Part shown: piece by piece, positions 16,750 to 24,368 of the stretch
How the letters are laid out: each line of letters starts with the position of its first letter
Position numbering within the stretch: position 1 is the stretch's first letter
Assembly (NCBI RefSeq): GCF_026559675.1
Contig: NZ_CP092891.1
Span: forward strand, 1,860,001 to 1,924,000
Length of the DNA stretch: 64,000 nucleotides
Origin: Microbacterium oxydans
GTDB taxonomy: Bacteria; Actinomycetota; Actinomycetes; Actinomycetales; Microbacteriaceae
Direction: 5' to 3'
Made by a program: the position numbers and the translations under genes
Notes under the pieces: generated by a model
Told to the model about the DNA's origin: nothing
The model's input: only the letters and a program-made list of their open reading frames with translations
Databases searched by the model: none

Positions 16750-17235
16750 ATGACGCACGACATCCTCCAGCGGGGCCTGTACTACGAGGAGTTCGAGCTC
16801 GATGCCCGCTACCTGCATCGCCCGGGGCGCACCGCCACGGAGGCGGACAACGTGCTCTTCACGACGCTCACCATGAATACGCAGGCGCTGCATCTCGACG
16901 CGGCCTTCGCCGACGCCCAGGAGCCGTTCCACGCGCGGCTCATGAACTCGATGTGGACGCTCTCGACCATGGTCGGCGCCTCCGTGGCGCAGCTGACGCA
17001 GGGCACGCTGGTGGCGCAGCTCGGCTTCGGCGACATCACCTTCCCGCATCCCCTGTTCGCGGGGGACACGCTGTACACCGAGAGCGTGATCGTCGACCGA
17101 CGCCTCTCGTCGTCCCGGCCGGGTCAGGGCATCGTGCAGATCGCCCACACCGGTCGCAACCAGGACGACACCGTCGTGGCCACGGCCGTGCGCTCGGTCC
17201 TGGTCCACTGCCTTCCGGAAGGATCCGCCGCATGA
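16750..17235 (+). CDS. MaoC-like hotdog dehydratase (itaconyl/methylglutaconyl-CoA hydratase type)
   Basis: A 161-residue hotdog-fold enzyme of the MaoC family. It has GRTATEADNVLFTTLTMNTQALHLDAAFA, the family's (D/E)-x-D-V-x-x-F...N-x-x-H pattern with catalytic Asp/Asn and His, and a C-terminal strand with GDITFPHPLFAGDTLYTES. It stands where enoyl-CoA hydratase LiuC would be in other leucine operons and corresponds to Rv2499c. Its role is hydration of a branched enoyl-CoA diacid to the substrate of the next gene, inferred from synteny. I prefer ATG 16750 over GTG 16741 because of the TAGCGT-N7-ATG arrangement. The stop overlaps the next start by ATGA. Confidence 0.85.
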   Translation: MTHDILQRGLYYEEFELDARYLHRPGRTATEADNVLFTTLTMNTQALHLDAAFADAQEPFHARLMNSMWTLSTMVGASVAQLTQGTLVAQLGFGDITFPHPLFAGDTLYTESVIVDRRLSSSRPGQGIVQIAHTGRNQDDTVVATAVRSVLVHCLPEGSAA

Positions 17236-18038
17236 CGTTCGACCTCGGGCCCGCGCTGCTGTTCTGCCCTGCGGACCGTCCCGAGCGCTTCCACAAGGCG
17301 CTGGAGAGGGCCGACGCGATCATCCTCGACCTGGAGGATGCGGTCCTGCCGGACGCGAAGGAGACCGCGCGGGGGAACGTCATCACCGCCGACCTCGACC
17401 CGGCGCGCGTGATCGTGCGTGTGAACGCCCCCGACAGCGATGCCTTCGCCGCCGACCTCGAGGCGCTCGCGCGGACCGACTTCCGCACCGTGATGGTGGC
17501 GAAGACCGAGAGCCCCGAGGCGTTGTCCGCCTTCGACGACGGGTACTCGCTGATCGCCCTGTGTGAGACCGCCCGTGGCATCCACGCCGCGGACCGCATC
17601 GCCGCCCATCCGCTGGTCGTGGCGATGATGTGGGGCGCGGAAGATCTCGTCGCGTCCCTCGGGGGCACCTCGTCACGGAACGCCGACGGCGAGTACCGGG
17701 AGATCGCCCGCTACGCCCGGTCCCGCGTGCTCCTCGAGGCGGGCGCCCACGGCAAGTCCGCGATCGACGCGGTGCACATCGACCTGGATGACGCGGCGGG
17801 ACTCGAGCGCGAGGCCGTGGATGCCGCGGCGTCGGGATTCCGCGCCACCGCCTGCATCCATCCGAACCAGGTCGCGGCGATCCGCGCCGCCTATCGGCCG
17901 GACGACGACACCGTGGCCTGGGCGCACGCGGTGCTGGAGGCGGCGCGGAGCGAGCGAGGCGTCTTCCGTTTCCGGGGACGCATGATCGACGAGCCGGTGC
18001 TCCGACACGCGCGTTCGGTGATCTCCCGCGCGGGCTGA
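17232..18038 (+). CDS. CitE-like CoA ester lyase (HpcH/HpaI fold)
   Basis: A 268-residue TIM-barrel lyase. Mg/CoA motifs: LFCPADRPERFHKAL, IILDLEDAVLPDAK with the metal-binding Asp/Glu, VRVNAPDS with the Arg, LCETARGI with the second metal Glu, and CIHPNQVAAIRAAY at the C-terminus. No citrate lyase alpha or gamma subunit is nearby, so it is a stand-alone lyase. The M. tuberculosis counterpart Rv2498c cleaves (R)-3-hydroxy-3-methylglutaryl-CoA and (S)-citramalyl-CoA, linking leucine breakdown with itaconate disposal; I infer the same here. Last gene of the operon, translationally coupled to the hydratase. Confidence 0.86.
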   Translation: MTFDLGPALLFCPADRPERFHKALERADAIILDLEDAVLPDAKETARGNVITADLDPARVIVRVNAPDSDAFAADLEALARTDFRTVMVAKTESPEALSAFDDGYSLIALCETARGIHAADRIAAHPLVVAMMWGAEDLVASLGGTSSRNADGEYREIARYARSRVLLEAGAHGKSAIDAVHIDLDDAAGLEREAVDAAASGFRATACIHPNQVAAIRAAYRPDDDTVAWAHAVLEAARSERGVFRFRGRMIDEPVLRHARSVISRAG

Positions 18039-18048
18039 AGCCATCCGG

Positions 18049-18636
18049 TCAGAGAACCGGCGACTCCTCGAGCAGACGCAGGTAGCCGGGTGCGGCGACG
18101 AAGCGATGCGCCGATCCGTTGCGCAGCACTTCGCCCTCGCGGGGGAGAGTGCCGCCGGAGACATGATCGATGACGGCGCGGATCACTCCACCGTGCGCGA
18201 CGACGATGACCGATTCCGCCCGAGGCGTGGACCGGCGGCGTGCCTCGCGCGCGATGGCGTGCAGAGCGGTGATGGCACGCTCGCCGACCTCCTGCAGCGA
18301 CTCGGCACCGGGTACCTCGGCATGCCAGTCGCCGTAGGTCGCGATGTAGTCCTCGACGAGCATGCCCTCGCCGTCGCCGAACTCCCGCTCGCGGATGTCG
18401 GGGACGACACCGACGACCTCCAGCCCGAGGCGCTCCGCGATGATCTCCGCGGTCTCCTTGGCCCGCAGCAGCGGACTCGTGTAGACGGCGTGATGCGTGC
18501 TGCCGGCCAGCTTCTCTGCCGCCCAGCGTGCATCCTCCCGCCCGGTGTCGTTCAGCGGGATGTCGGTGGAACCCTGGATGCGACGAGCGAGGTTCCAGTC
18601 GGTCTGGCCATGGCGGACGAGGGTGAGGTGGGTCAC
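18049..18636 (-). CDS. Histidine phosphatase family protein
   Basis: A 195-residue phosphoglycerate-mutase-like phosphatase. The catalytic RHG motif is LTLVRHGQTDWN at the N-terminus (His near residue 9). The second Arg is in SPLLRAKETAEII, the general acid Glu is in REREFGDGEG, and the second catalytic His is in VVAHGGVIRAVI. It acts on a small phosphorylated metabolite or phosphosugar that cannot be named. The GTG start at 18636 overlaps the sirtuin stop (GTGA), so the two are translationally coupled, sirtuin first. Whether they share a pathway is unknown. Confidence 0.87.
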   Translation of the reverse strand: MTHLTLVRHGQTDWNLARRIQGSTDIPLNDTGREDARWAAEKLAGSTHHAVYTSPLLRAKETAEIIAERLGLEVVGVVPDIREREFGDGEGMLVEDYIATYGDWHAEVPGAESLQEVGERAITALHAIAREARRRSTPRAESVIVVAHGGVIRAVIDHVSGGTLPREGEVLRNGSAHRFVAAPGYLRLLEESPVL

Positions 18637-19472
18637 GAGAGGAGTTCCTGGAGTGCGGGGAGCACGTCGCTGGTACCTGCGGCGATGGTGACATCGGCCC
18701 AGGCGTCCGCACGCGTCGGCTCGCGGTTGACGATGATCAGGGGGATGCTGCGGCGGCGCGCGCGCTCGACGAGACGCACACCGGAGTTGACCACCAGCGA
18801 GGAGCCGGCGACGATCAGGGCGGAGCTGGAGCGCAGCAGCGATTCCGCCGCACGGAAGCGGTCCTGCGGGACGTACTCGCCGAAGAACACGACGTCGGGC
18901 TTGAGCATCCCGCCGCACACGGTGCAGACGGGGACGATGAAGCCCTCCGTGCTCTCCGGCAGCACATCGCCGTCCGGGGCGAGCGCGACGTTCTCCGGCA
19001 CGGTGATCCAGGGATTGAGCTCCTCGATCTGCACGGCGATGTCGCGGCGGTCGAAGACCTGGCCGCACCGCAGACACAGGACTCGACGCATGGTGCCGTG
19101 CACCTCGATCACGTGCGAGCTGCCCGCCCGGAGGTGCAGACCGTCGACGTTCTGGGTGATGACGCCCGAGACGTGCCCCGACGCCTCCATCTGCGCGAGG
19201 GCGATGTGTCCCGCGTTCGGCCCGGCCTGCGCGAAGGCGCGCCAGCCGAGGTGCCCGCCGACCCAGTAGCGACGCCGCGCGGCCTCGTCACCCAGGTAGG
19301 TCTGGATCGTCATCGGGTCGCTGCGGGTCCGGGCGCCCTCTCCGCGGTACGCGGGGATGCCCGAGTCCGTGGAGATGCCGGCGCCGGTCAGGAGTGCGAT
19401 GCGCCTGTCGCGCAGCAGCTCGGCGGCGTGGGCGATGGTGGCCGACAGCTCGGCGGTGTTCGACACGCTCAC
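18633..19472 (-). CDS. Sir2-family NAD-dependent protein deacylase
   Basis: A 279-residue sirtuin. NAD-binding motifs are LLTGAGISTDSGIPAYRG, TQNVDGLHLRAG and the catalytic His of EVHGTM. Zinc is held by CLRCGQ and CTVCGG, with PDVVFFGE after the second pair. A C-terminal GSSLVVNSG segment binds the cofactor ribose. It removes acetyl or other acyl groups from lysines; the neighbouring acyl-CoA catabolic operons make regulation of such enzymes a plausible but unproven role. GTG at 19472 with AGGAGG 4 nt upstream (second GTG 6 nt later); a TAGACT hexamer further upstream implies a short leader. Confidence 0.9.
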   Translation of the reverse strand: MSVSNTAELSATIAHAAELLRDRRIALLTGAGISTDSGIPAYRGEGARTRSDPMTIQTYLGDEAARRRYWVGGHLGWRAFAQAGPNAGHIALAQMEASGHVSGVITQNVDGLHLRAGSSHVIEVHGTMRRVLCLRCGQVFDRRDIAVQIEELNPWITVPENVALAPDGDVLPESTEGFIVPVCTVCGGMLKPDVVFFGEYVPQDRFRAAESLLRSSSALIVAGSSLVVNSGVRLVERARRRSIPLIIVNREPTRADAWADVTIAAGTSDVLPALQELLS

Positions 19473-19585
19473 AGGACCTCCTCGAGCGAGTCTACGGCGT
19501 GCGGGCGGGACGGGGCTTCCCGCGGGAGGGGCGGTCCGTGGCCCCGGGTTCGGCGCGACCGGTGTCCGGTGGCAGAGTGGACCCC

Positions 19586-20386
19586 GTGGAACTGCTGCCT
19601 GTGACGGATGCCGACGACCCTCGACTCGACGACTACCGCGGACTCACGGACACCGCGCTCCGCGCCCTGTCCGAGCCGACCGGCGGCCTGTACATCGCCG
19701 AATCGACCAAGGTCATCGCCCGTGCGGTCGCGGCGGGTCATCGTCCGCGCTCGGTCCTGGTGCAGGAGCGTCGGGTGGAGGACATCCGCGAGATCGTCGG
19801 CACCTTCGACGTCCCGGTGTACGTCGTCCCGGACGAGGTGGCCGAAACGGTGACGGGCTTCGCCGTGCACCGCGGGACGATCGCGTCGATGCACCGTCCG
19901 GCGCTGCCGACCGTGGGTGAGGTGCTCGAGGGCGCCACCGTCGTGCTGATCCTGGAGAACATCGGCGACCACACGAACGTCGGTGCGGCCTTCCGCGCGG
20001 CCGCCGGTCTCGGTGCGGACGCCGTGCTCGTGTCTCCGGGAGGGGCGGACCCCCTCTACCGGCGCAGTGTCCGCGTGAGCATGGGCACCGTCTTCCAGGT
20101 GCCGTGGACCCGCATCACGGACTGGGATTCCGCCGTCGCCGACCTCCACGCCGCGCACTTCGACATCGCGGCGCTGGCCCTGCGCGACGACGCGGTCACC
20201 CTCGACGCCTATGTCGCCGACCGGCCCGAGCGCGTCGCCCTCGTGATGGGCTCCGAGGGCGACGGTCTCTCCCGCACGGTGCTCGATCACGCCGACACGG
20301 TCGTCACGATCCCGATGTCGGGTGGCGTCGACTCGCTGAACGTGGCTTCGGCTGCGGCCGTCGCTCTCTGGGCCGTGAAGAGCTGA
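19586..20386 (+). CDS. SPOUT (TrmH/SpoU) RNA methyltransferase
   Basis: A 266-residue RNA 2'-O-ribose methyltransferase. The N-terminal substrate-binding region (about 1-100, GGLYIAESTKVIARAVAAG) precedes the knotted SPOUT domain with motif 1 LENIGDHTNVGAAFRAAAGLGADAV, motif 2 ALVMGSEGDGLS, and motif 3 IPMSGGVDSLNVASAAAVALW. The Asn/Arg of motif 1 and the Glu of motif 2 needed for AdoMet are present. It modifies rRNA or tRNA; the target is unknown. I chose the GTG at 19586 because family members begin near MELL and CAGAGT lies 7 nt upstream; GTG 19577 is the alternative. Confidence 0.88.
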   Translation: MELLPVTDADDPRLDDYRGLTDTALRALSEPTGGLYIAESTKVIARAVAAGHRPRSVLVQERRVEDIREIVGTFDVPVYVVPDEVAETVTGFAVHRGTIASMHRPALPTVGEVLEGATVVLILENIGDHTNVGAAFRAAAGLGADAVLVSPGGADPLYRRSVRVSMGTVFQVPWTRITDWDSAVADLHAAHFDIAALALRDDAVTLDAYVADRPERVALVMGSEGDGLSRTVLDHADTVVTIPMSGGVDSLNVASAAAVALWAVKS

Positions 20387-20390
20387 CCCG

Positions 20391-21218
20391 TCAGTCCCGC
20401 TCGGGGAAGATCACCGGCGAGGGCTCGGGCCGCTTGGCCGTGATCGTGTCGCCCGAGGACTGGTGCCGCAGCCGACGCAGGACCCAGGGGACCAGGTGCT
20501 CGCGCGCCCAGCCGAGGTCCTCGGATCGCGCCTCCCGCCAGGTGCGCAGCGGGAACGGCTCGGGCTGCATGGCCTCCAGGTCGTTCGGGACGTTGAGCGC
20601 ACGCAGCACCATCCGTGCCACCTCGTGGTGTCCGAGAGCGTTGTAGTGCAGCCGGTCGTCGTCGAAGAAGCGCATGTCCTGCACGACCTTGAGCGCCCAC
20701 TGGTCCGCGACGATGCAGTCGTGGCGCTCGGCGATGGCGCGGACGTTCTCGTTGTAGATGGCGACCTTGCCGCGGAACGCACGGAACACGGGCGTGAAAC
20801 CGGTGTCGATGCCGGTGAACAGGAGGACGGCGGCACCGGTCGATGACAGGCGGGACACCGCGTCCTCGAGCTGGCTCGCGATCACGTCGGGATCGGTGCC
20901 GGGGCGGATCACGTCGTTCCCGCCGGCGCAGATCGACACCAGGTCGGGGCGCAGGGCGACGGCGGGTTCGATCTGGTCGGCGACGATCTGGGCGATGAGC
21001 TTCCCGCGGACGGCGAGGTTCGCGTACGCGAAGTCGTCGACCTGGGCGGCGAGCACCTCGGCGACGCGGTCCGCCCAGCCCCGGTGGTTGCCCGGATGCG
21101 CCGGATCAGGGTCGCCGATGCCCTCCGTGAAGGAGTCTCCGACGGCGACGAAACGGCGCCACGGGTGCGCGGTCTCGTTGGGGACGTAGGGGGTCCGAGG
21201 CGAATCCTGGTCGGTCAT
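20391..21218 (-). CDS. SGNH/GDSL hydrolase
   Basis: A 275-residue esterase of the SGNH superfamily. Block I is VAVGDSFTEGIGD with the catalytic Ser (near 29), block II Gly is in ANLAVRGKL, block III is SICAGGNDV with the Asn, and block V is DDDRLHYNALGHHEV with Asp and His. No signal peptide is visible, so it is probably cytoplasmic. It has a paralogue of the same domain order at 55120-55875. The GTGG-free start ATG 21218 has a GGAGAG ribosome site. It ends 4 nt from the convergent TrmH stop. Substrate unknown; acyl or acetyl esters are typical. Confidence 0.88.
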   Translation of the reverse strand: MTDQDSPRTPYVPNETAHPWRRFVAVGDSFTEGIGDPDPAHPGNHRGWADRVAEVLAAQVDDFAYANLAVRGKLIAQIVADQIEPAVALRPDLVSICAGGNDVIRPGTDPDVIASQLEDAVSRLSSTGAAVLLFTGIDTGFTPVFRAFRGKVAIYNENVRAIAERHDCIVADQWALKVVQDMRFFDDDRLHYNALGHHEVARMVLRALNVPNDLEAMQPEPFPLRTWREARSEDLGWAREHLVPWVLRRLRHQSSGDTITAKRPEPSPVIFPERD

Positions 21219-21354
21219 CCAGCTCTCCTTCGCGAACGTTCTGCGCCCGCGACGGTGGCCGCAGCGCAGAGACAGAGCCTACCCGCAGCGGCAGGTCCGG
21301 GGGAGGGGCACGCGCGGGAACCGTGGCGAGTGATCCAGTGTCCGCGGCAGCGAT

Positions 21355-21360
21355 TATCGT
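21355..21360 (+). promoter_or_regulatory. -10 element TATCGT, leaderless start of the helicase
   Basis: TATCGT lies 7 nt before the ATG at 21368. Confidence 0.45.
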
Positions 21361-21367
21361 GGACTCG

Positions 21368-23110
21368 ATGCTCTCTCCGTCCTTTCCTCAGCGCGCCCCC
21401 TGGGGAACCGCAAGCAAGCTGCGCGCCTGGCAGCAGGAGGCGCTCGACCAGTACTTCGAGGCGGACCAGCGGGACTTCCTCGTCGCCGCCACCCCCGGCG
21501 CAGGAAAGACCACCTTCGCCCTCACGCTGGCCGTCGAGCTCATGCGCATGGGGGAGGTCAACCGCATCATCGTGGTCGCCCCGACCGAGCACCTCAAGAC
21601 GCAGTGGGCCGACGCCGCCGCACGCGTGCACATCCGCCTCGACCCACGGTTCCGCAACAGCGACTGGGCGCCGGCGCGGCACTATCACGGTGCGGTGGTG
21701 ACCTACGCGCAGGTCGCGGCGAAGTCCTCGGTGCACCGCCACCTCACCGAAGACGCGAAGACCCTGGTCATCCTCGACGAGGTGCATCACGGCGGCGACG
21801 CACTCAGCTGGGGCGACGCGATCCGCGATGCCTACGGACCCGCCAAGCGCCGCCTCCTCCTCTCCGGTACCCCCTTCCGCAGCGACACGGCGCCGATTCC
21901 CTTCGTGGAGTACCACCCGGACGAGTCCGGTGCGCGCATCTCCCGCACCGACTACAACTACGGCTACGGCCGGGCACTCGCCGACGGCGTCGTCCGCCCC
22001 GTGCTGTTCCACATGTACGCGGGCAAGATGCGCTGGCGCACGACCACCGGCGATGAGCTCGAGACGCACCTCGGTCAGGACAACACGAAGGACGTGACGT
22101 CGCAGGCCTGGAGGACGGCGCTCGACCCCGAGGGCGACTGGATGCCGGCCGTGCTGTCGGCGGCCGATCGACGTCTCACCGAGATCCGACATCACGTACC
22201 GGATGCCGGCGGACTCGTGCTCGCGACCGACCAGACGGTCGCGCGCGCCTACGCCAAGATCCTGCACAGCATCACGGGCCAGCAGGCGACCGTCGTGCTC
22301 TCCGACGACGCCACGGCCTCGGAGCGGATCGAGAAGTTCAGCGCGAACGATTCGCGGTGGATGGTCGCCGTGCGCATGGTGTCCGAGGGCGTCGACGTCC
22401 CTCGTCTCGCCGTGGGCGTGTACGCGACGTCGTCGTCCACCCCGCTGTTCTTCGCACAGGCGATCGGCCGCTTCGTGCGGGCCCGACGTCGGGGCGAGGC
22501 CGCCAGCGTGTTCCTTCCGCAGGTGCCCGTGCTGATGGGGCTCGCGAACGAGATGGACAAGCAGCGCGACCACGCGCTCGACCGGCAGTCGAAGGAGGAG
22601 GACGGCCTCGACGACTCGCTCCTCGAGAGCGCCAATCGCGAGGAGGAGACCTCCGATGCGCTGACCCAGGAGTTCAGCTACCAGGCGCTCTCGTCCGTGG
22701 CGCACTTCGACCGTGTGGTGTTCGAGGGGCAGGAGTTCGGACAGCTGGCCGAACCCGGTACGCCGGAGGAGGAGGAGTTCATCGGCTTCCCCGGACTCCT
22801 GGAGCCCGAGCACGTGCACGAGCTGCTCATGCAGCGTCAGAGCCGGCAGTCCCGGCTGCGTGAGGCGCGCGAGGCCTCCACGGCACCGACCGAGACCACG
22901 ACGCTGCCCCCGCCCCTGCATCGCACGCTCAAGGAGCAGCGGCAGCTGCTGAACAGTCTCGTGGGTCTGTACGCCCGGCAGAAGGGCGAGCCGCACGGCG
23001 CCGTCCACGCGGAGCTCCGGCGCATCTGCGGCGGGCCCGCGGTGGCGCAGGCGACCGTGACGCAGCTGCAATCGCGCATCGAGGTCCTGCGCAAGCGCGT
23101 CCGCTCCTGA
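21368..23110 (+). CDS. SF2 DEAD/DEAH-box helicase, stand-alone
   Basis: A 580-residue superfamily 2 helicase or translocase. Motif I is ATPGAGKTTFALTLA (near residue 50), motif Ia is VVAPTEHLKTQW, motif II is VILDEVHH, motif III is LLSGTPFR, motif V has VRMVSEGVDVPRLAVGV, and motif VI is QAIGRFVRARR. After the two RecA domains comes an acidic region (EETSDALTQEF to GTPEEEEFIG) and a C-terminal helical segment rich in Arg/Gln. It resembles type-III-restriction/UvrB-like DEAD helicases but has no nuclease or methyltransferase partner. A role in DNA or RNA repair is likely; no specific function can be assigned. Confidence 0.85.
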   Translation: MLSPSFPQRAPWGTASKLRAWQQEALDQYFEADQRDFLVAATPGAGKTTFALTLAVELMRMGEVNRIIVVAPTEHLKTQWADAAARVHIRLDPRFRNSDWAPARHYHGAVVTYAQVAAKSSVHRHLTEDAKTLVILDEVHHGGDALSWGDAIRDAYGPAKRRLLLSGTPFRSDTAPIPFVEYHPDESGARISRTDYNYGYGRALADGVVRPVLFHMYAGKMRWRTTTGDELETHLGQDNTKDVTSQAWRTALDPEGDWMPAVLSAADRRLTEIRHHVPDAGGLVLATDQTVARAYAKILHSITGQQATVVLSDDATASERIEKFSANDSRWMVAVRMVSEGVDVPRLAVGVYATSSSTPLFFAQAIGRFVRARRRGEAASVFLPQVPVLMGLANEMDKQRDHALDRQSKEEDGLDDSLLESANREEETSDALTQEFSYQALSSVAHFDRVVFEGQEFGQLAEPGTPEEEEFIGFPGLLEPEHVHELLMQRQSRQSRLREAREASTAPTETTTLPPPLHRTLKEQRQLLNSLVGLYARQKGEPHGAVHAELRRICGGPAVAQATVTQLQSRIEVLRKRVRS

Positions 23111-23255
23111 CGGGTGCGTCTCGGGCCACGTCCGCTGCCGCGCTTCGGAGCCCCGAAATGCTGTCAATCCGCGGCTGAGCGAGGTGTCCGACCGGCGGCG
23201 CGGATAGCGTGGAACGGTTGCCCGCGCTCCGGGCACTGCCCCACCTGGAGGAACC

Positions 23256-24353
23256 ATGACAGCCCCTGCTGCCGCCGACCCGACCCCCGCCGATCGCCGG
23301 CGCTGGGCCCGTTACCTCGTAGAGGAGCGCGCCGAGGGCGCCGTGTACCAGAAGCTCGCCGCGCGCCGTGAGGGGGAGGAGCGGGAGATCCTGCTCAGCC
23401 TCGCCGATGCCGAGCGCCGCCACGAGCAGCACTGGCTGGACCTGCTCGGTACCGAACCCGCACGCCTGCCTCGTGCCGGTATCCGCTCGCGCATGCTCGG
23501 GTGGATGGCCGGTCGGTTCGGATCGATCTTCGTCCTCGCTCTCGCACAGAGCGCCGAGGCTCGTTCTCCCTACGATTCCGAGCAGTACGCGACGCCCGCC
23601 ATGCGAGCCGATGAGAAGGTGCACTACGAGGTCGTCCGCGGTCTCGCCGCCCGCGGTCGTCGTCGGCTCTCCGGCTCGTTCCGCGCCGCCGTGTTCGGTG
23701 CCAACGACGGTCTGGTGAGCAACCTCGCGCTCGTGCTGGGCATCGGCGCCACCGGGGTCAGCTCCGGGTTCGTGCTCTTCAGCGGCATCGCGGGGCTCCT
23801 GGCCGGCGCCCTGTCGATGGGCGCGGGGGAGTTCGTCTCGGTGCGCTCCCAGCGCGAGCTCCTGGCCGCGACTGAGGCGAACGAGGATGCGGCCGCGGCC
23901 GCGGTCGACCTGGACATCGATGAGAACGAGCTGGCACTCGTCTACCGCGCGCGGGGCATGGACCAGCAGGAGTCCCTGGCGCGGGCGCACCGCATCGTGG
24001 AGGCGGCGCAGGCCGGTGTCCGCCGCACGGCGACCGGACCGGTGAACATCCAGAGCGGCGACGACCACGAGATCGTCGGCAGCGACTGGACGGCCGCGAT
24101 CTCCAGCTTCCTCCTCTTCGCGTCGGGCGCGATCATCCCCGTGCTGCCGTGGATCTTCGGCCTCCAGGGCGCGACGGCGATCATCGTGGCGCTCGTGCTG
24201 GTCGGCATCGCCCTGCTCAGCACCGGCGCCATGGTCGGTGTGCTCTCCGGCGGCCCACCCCTGCGTCGCGCCCTGCGCCAGCTCGCGATCGGCTTCGGCG
24301 CCGCCGCGATCACCTACGTCCTCGGTCTCCTCTTCGGCGTGGGTGCGGTCTGA
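23256..24353 (+). CDS. Ferritin-like domain fused to VIT1/CCC1 iron/manganese transporter
   Basis: A 365-residue membrane protein. Residues about 15-150 form a rubrerythrin-like four-helix segment: VEERAEGAVYQKLA gives one metal Glu and LADAERRHEQHWLDLL an E-x-x-H pair, with MRADEKVHYEV a second E-x-x-x-H-x-E group. The rest is a VIT/CCC1 transporter with about five helices; NDGLVSNLALVLGIG and GALSMGAGEFVSVRSQREL are signature sequences and the cytoplasmic loop between them is acidic. The fusion is the MbfA/Er-VIT type that exports iron or manganese, with the ferritin-like part probably sensing or delivering the metal. GGAGG site 4-5 nt before ATG. Stands alone; no metal regulator is adjacent. 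Confidence 0.88.
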   Translation: MTAPAAADPTPADRRRWARYLVEERAEGAVYQKLAARREGEEREILLSLADAERRHEQHWLDLLGTEPARLPRAGIRSRMLGWMAGRFGSIFVLALAQSAEARSPYDSEQYATPAMRADEKVHYEVVRGLAARGRRRLSGSFRAAVFGANDGLVSNLALVLGIGATGVSSGFVLFSGIAGLLAGALSMGAGEFVSVRSQRELLAATEANEDAAAAAVDLDIDENELALVYRARGMDQQESLARAHRIVEAAQAGVRRTATGPVNIQSGDDHEIVGSDWTAAISSFLLFASGAIIPVLPWIFGLQGATAIIVALVLVGIALLSTGAMVGVLSGGPPLRRALRQLAIGFGAAAITYVLGLLFGVGAV

Positions 24354-24368
24354 TCGAGGATCGTCCCG

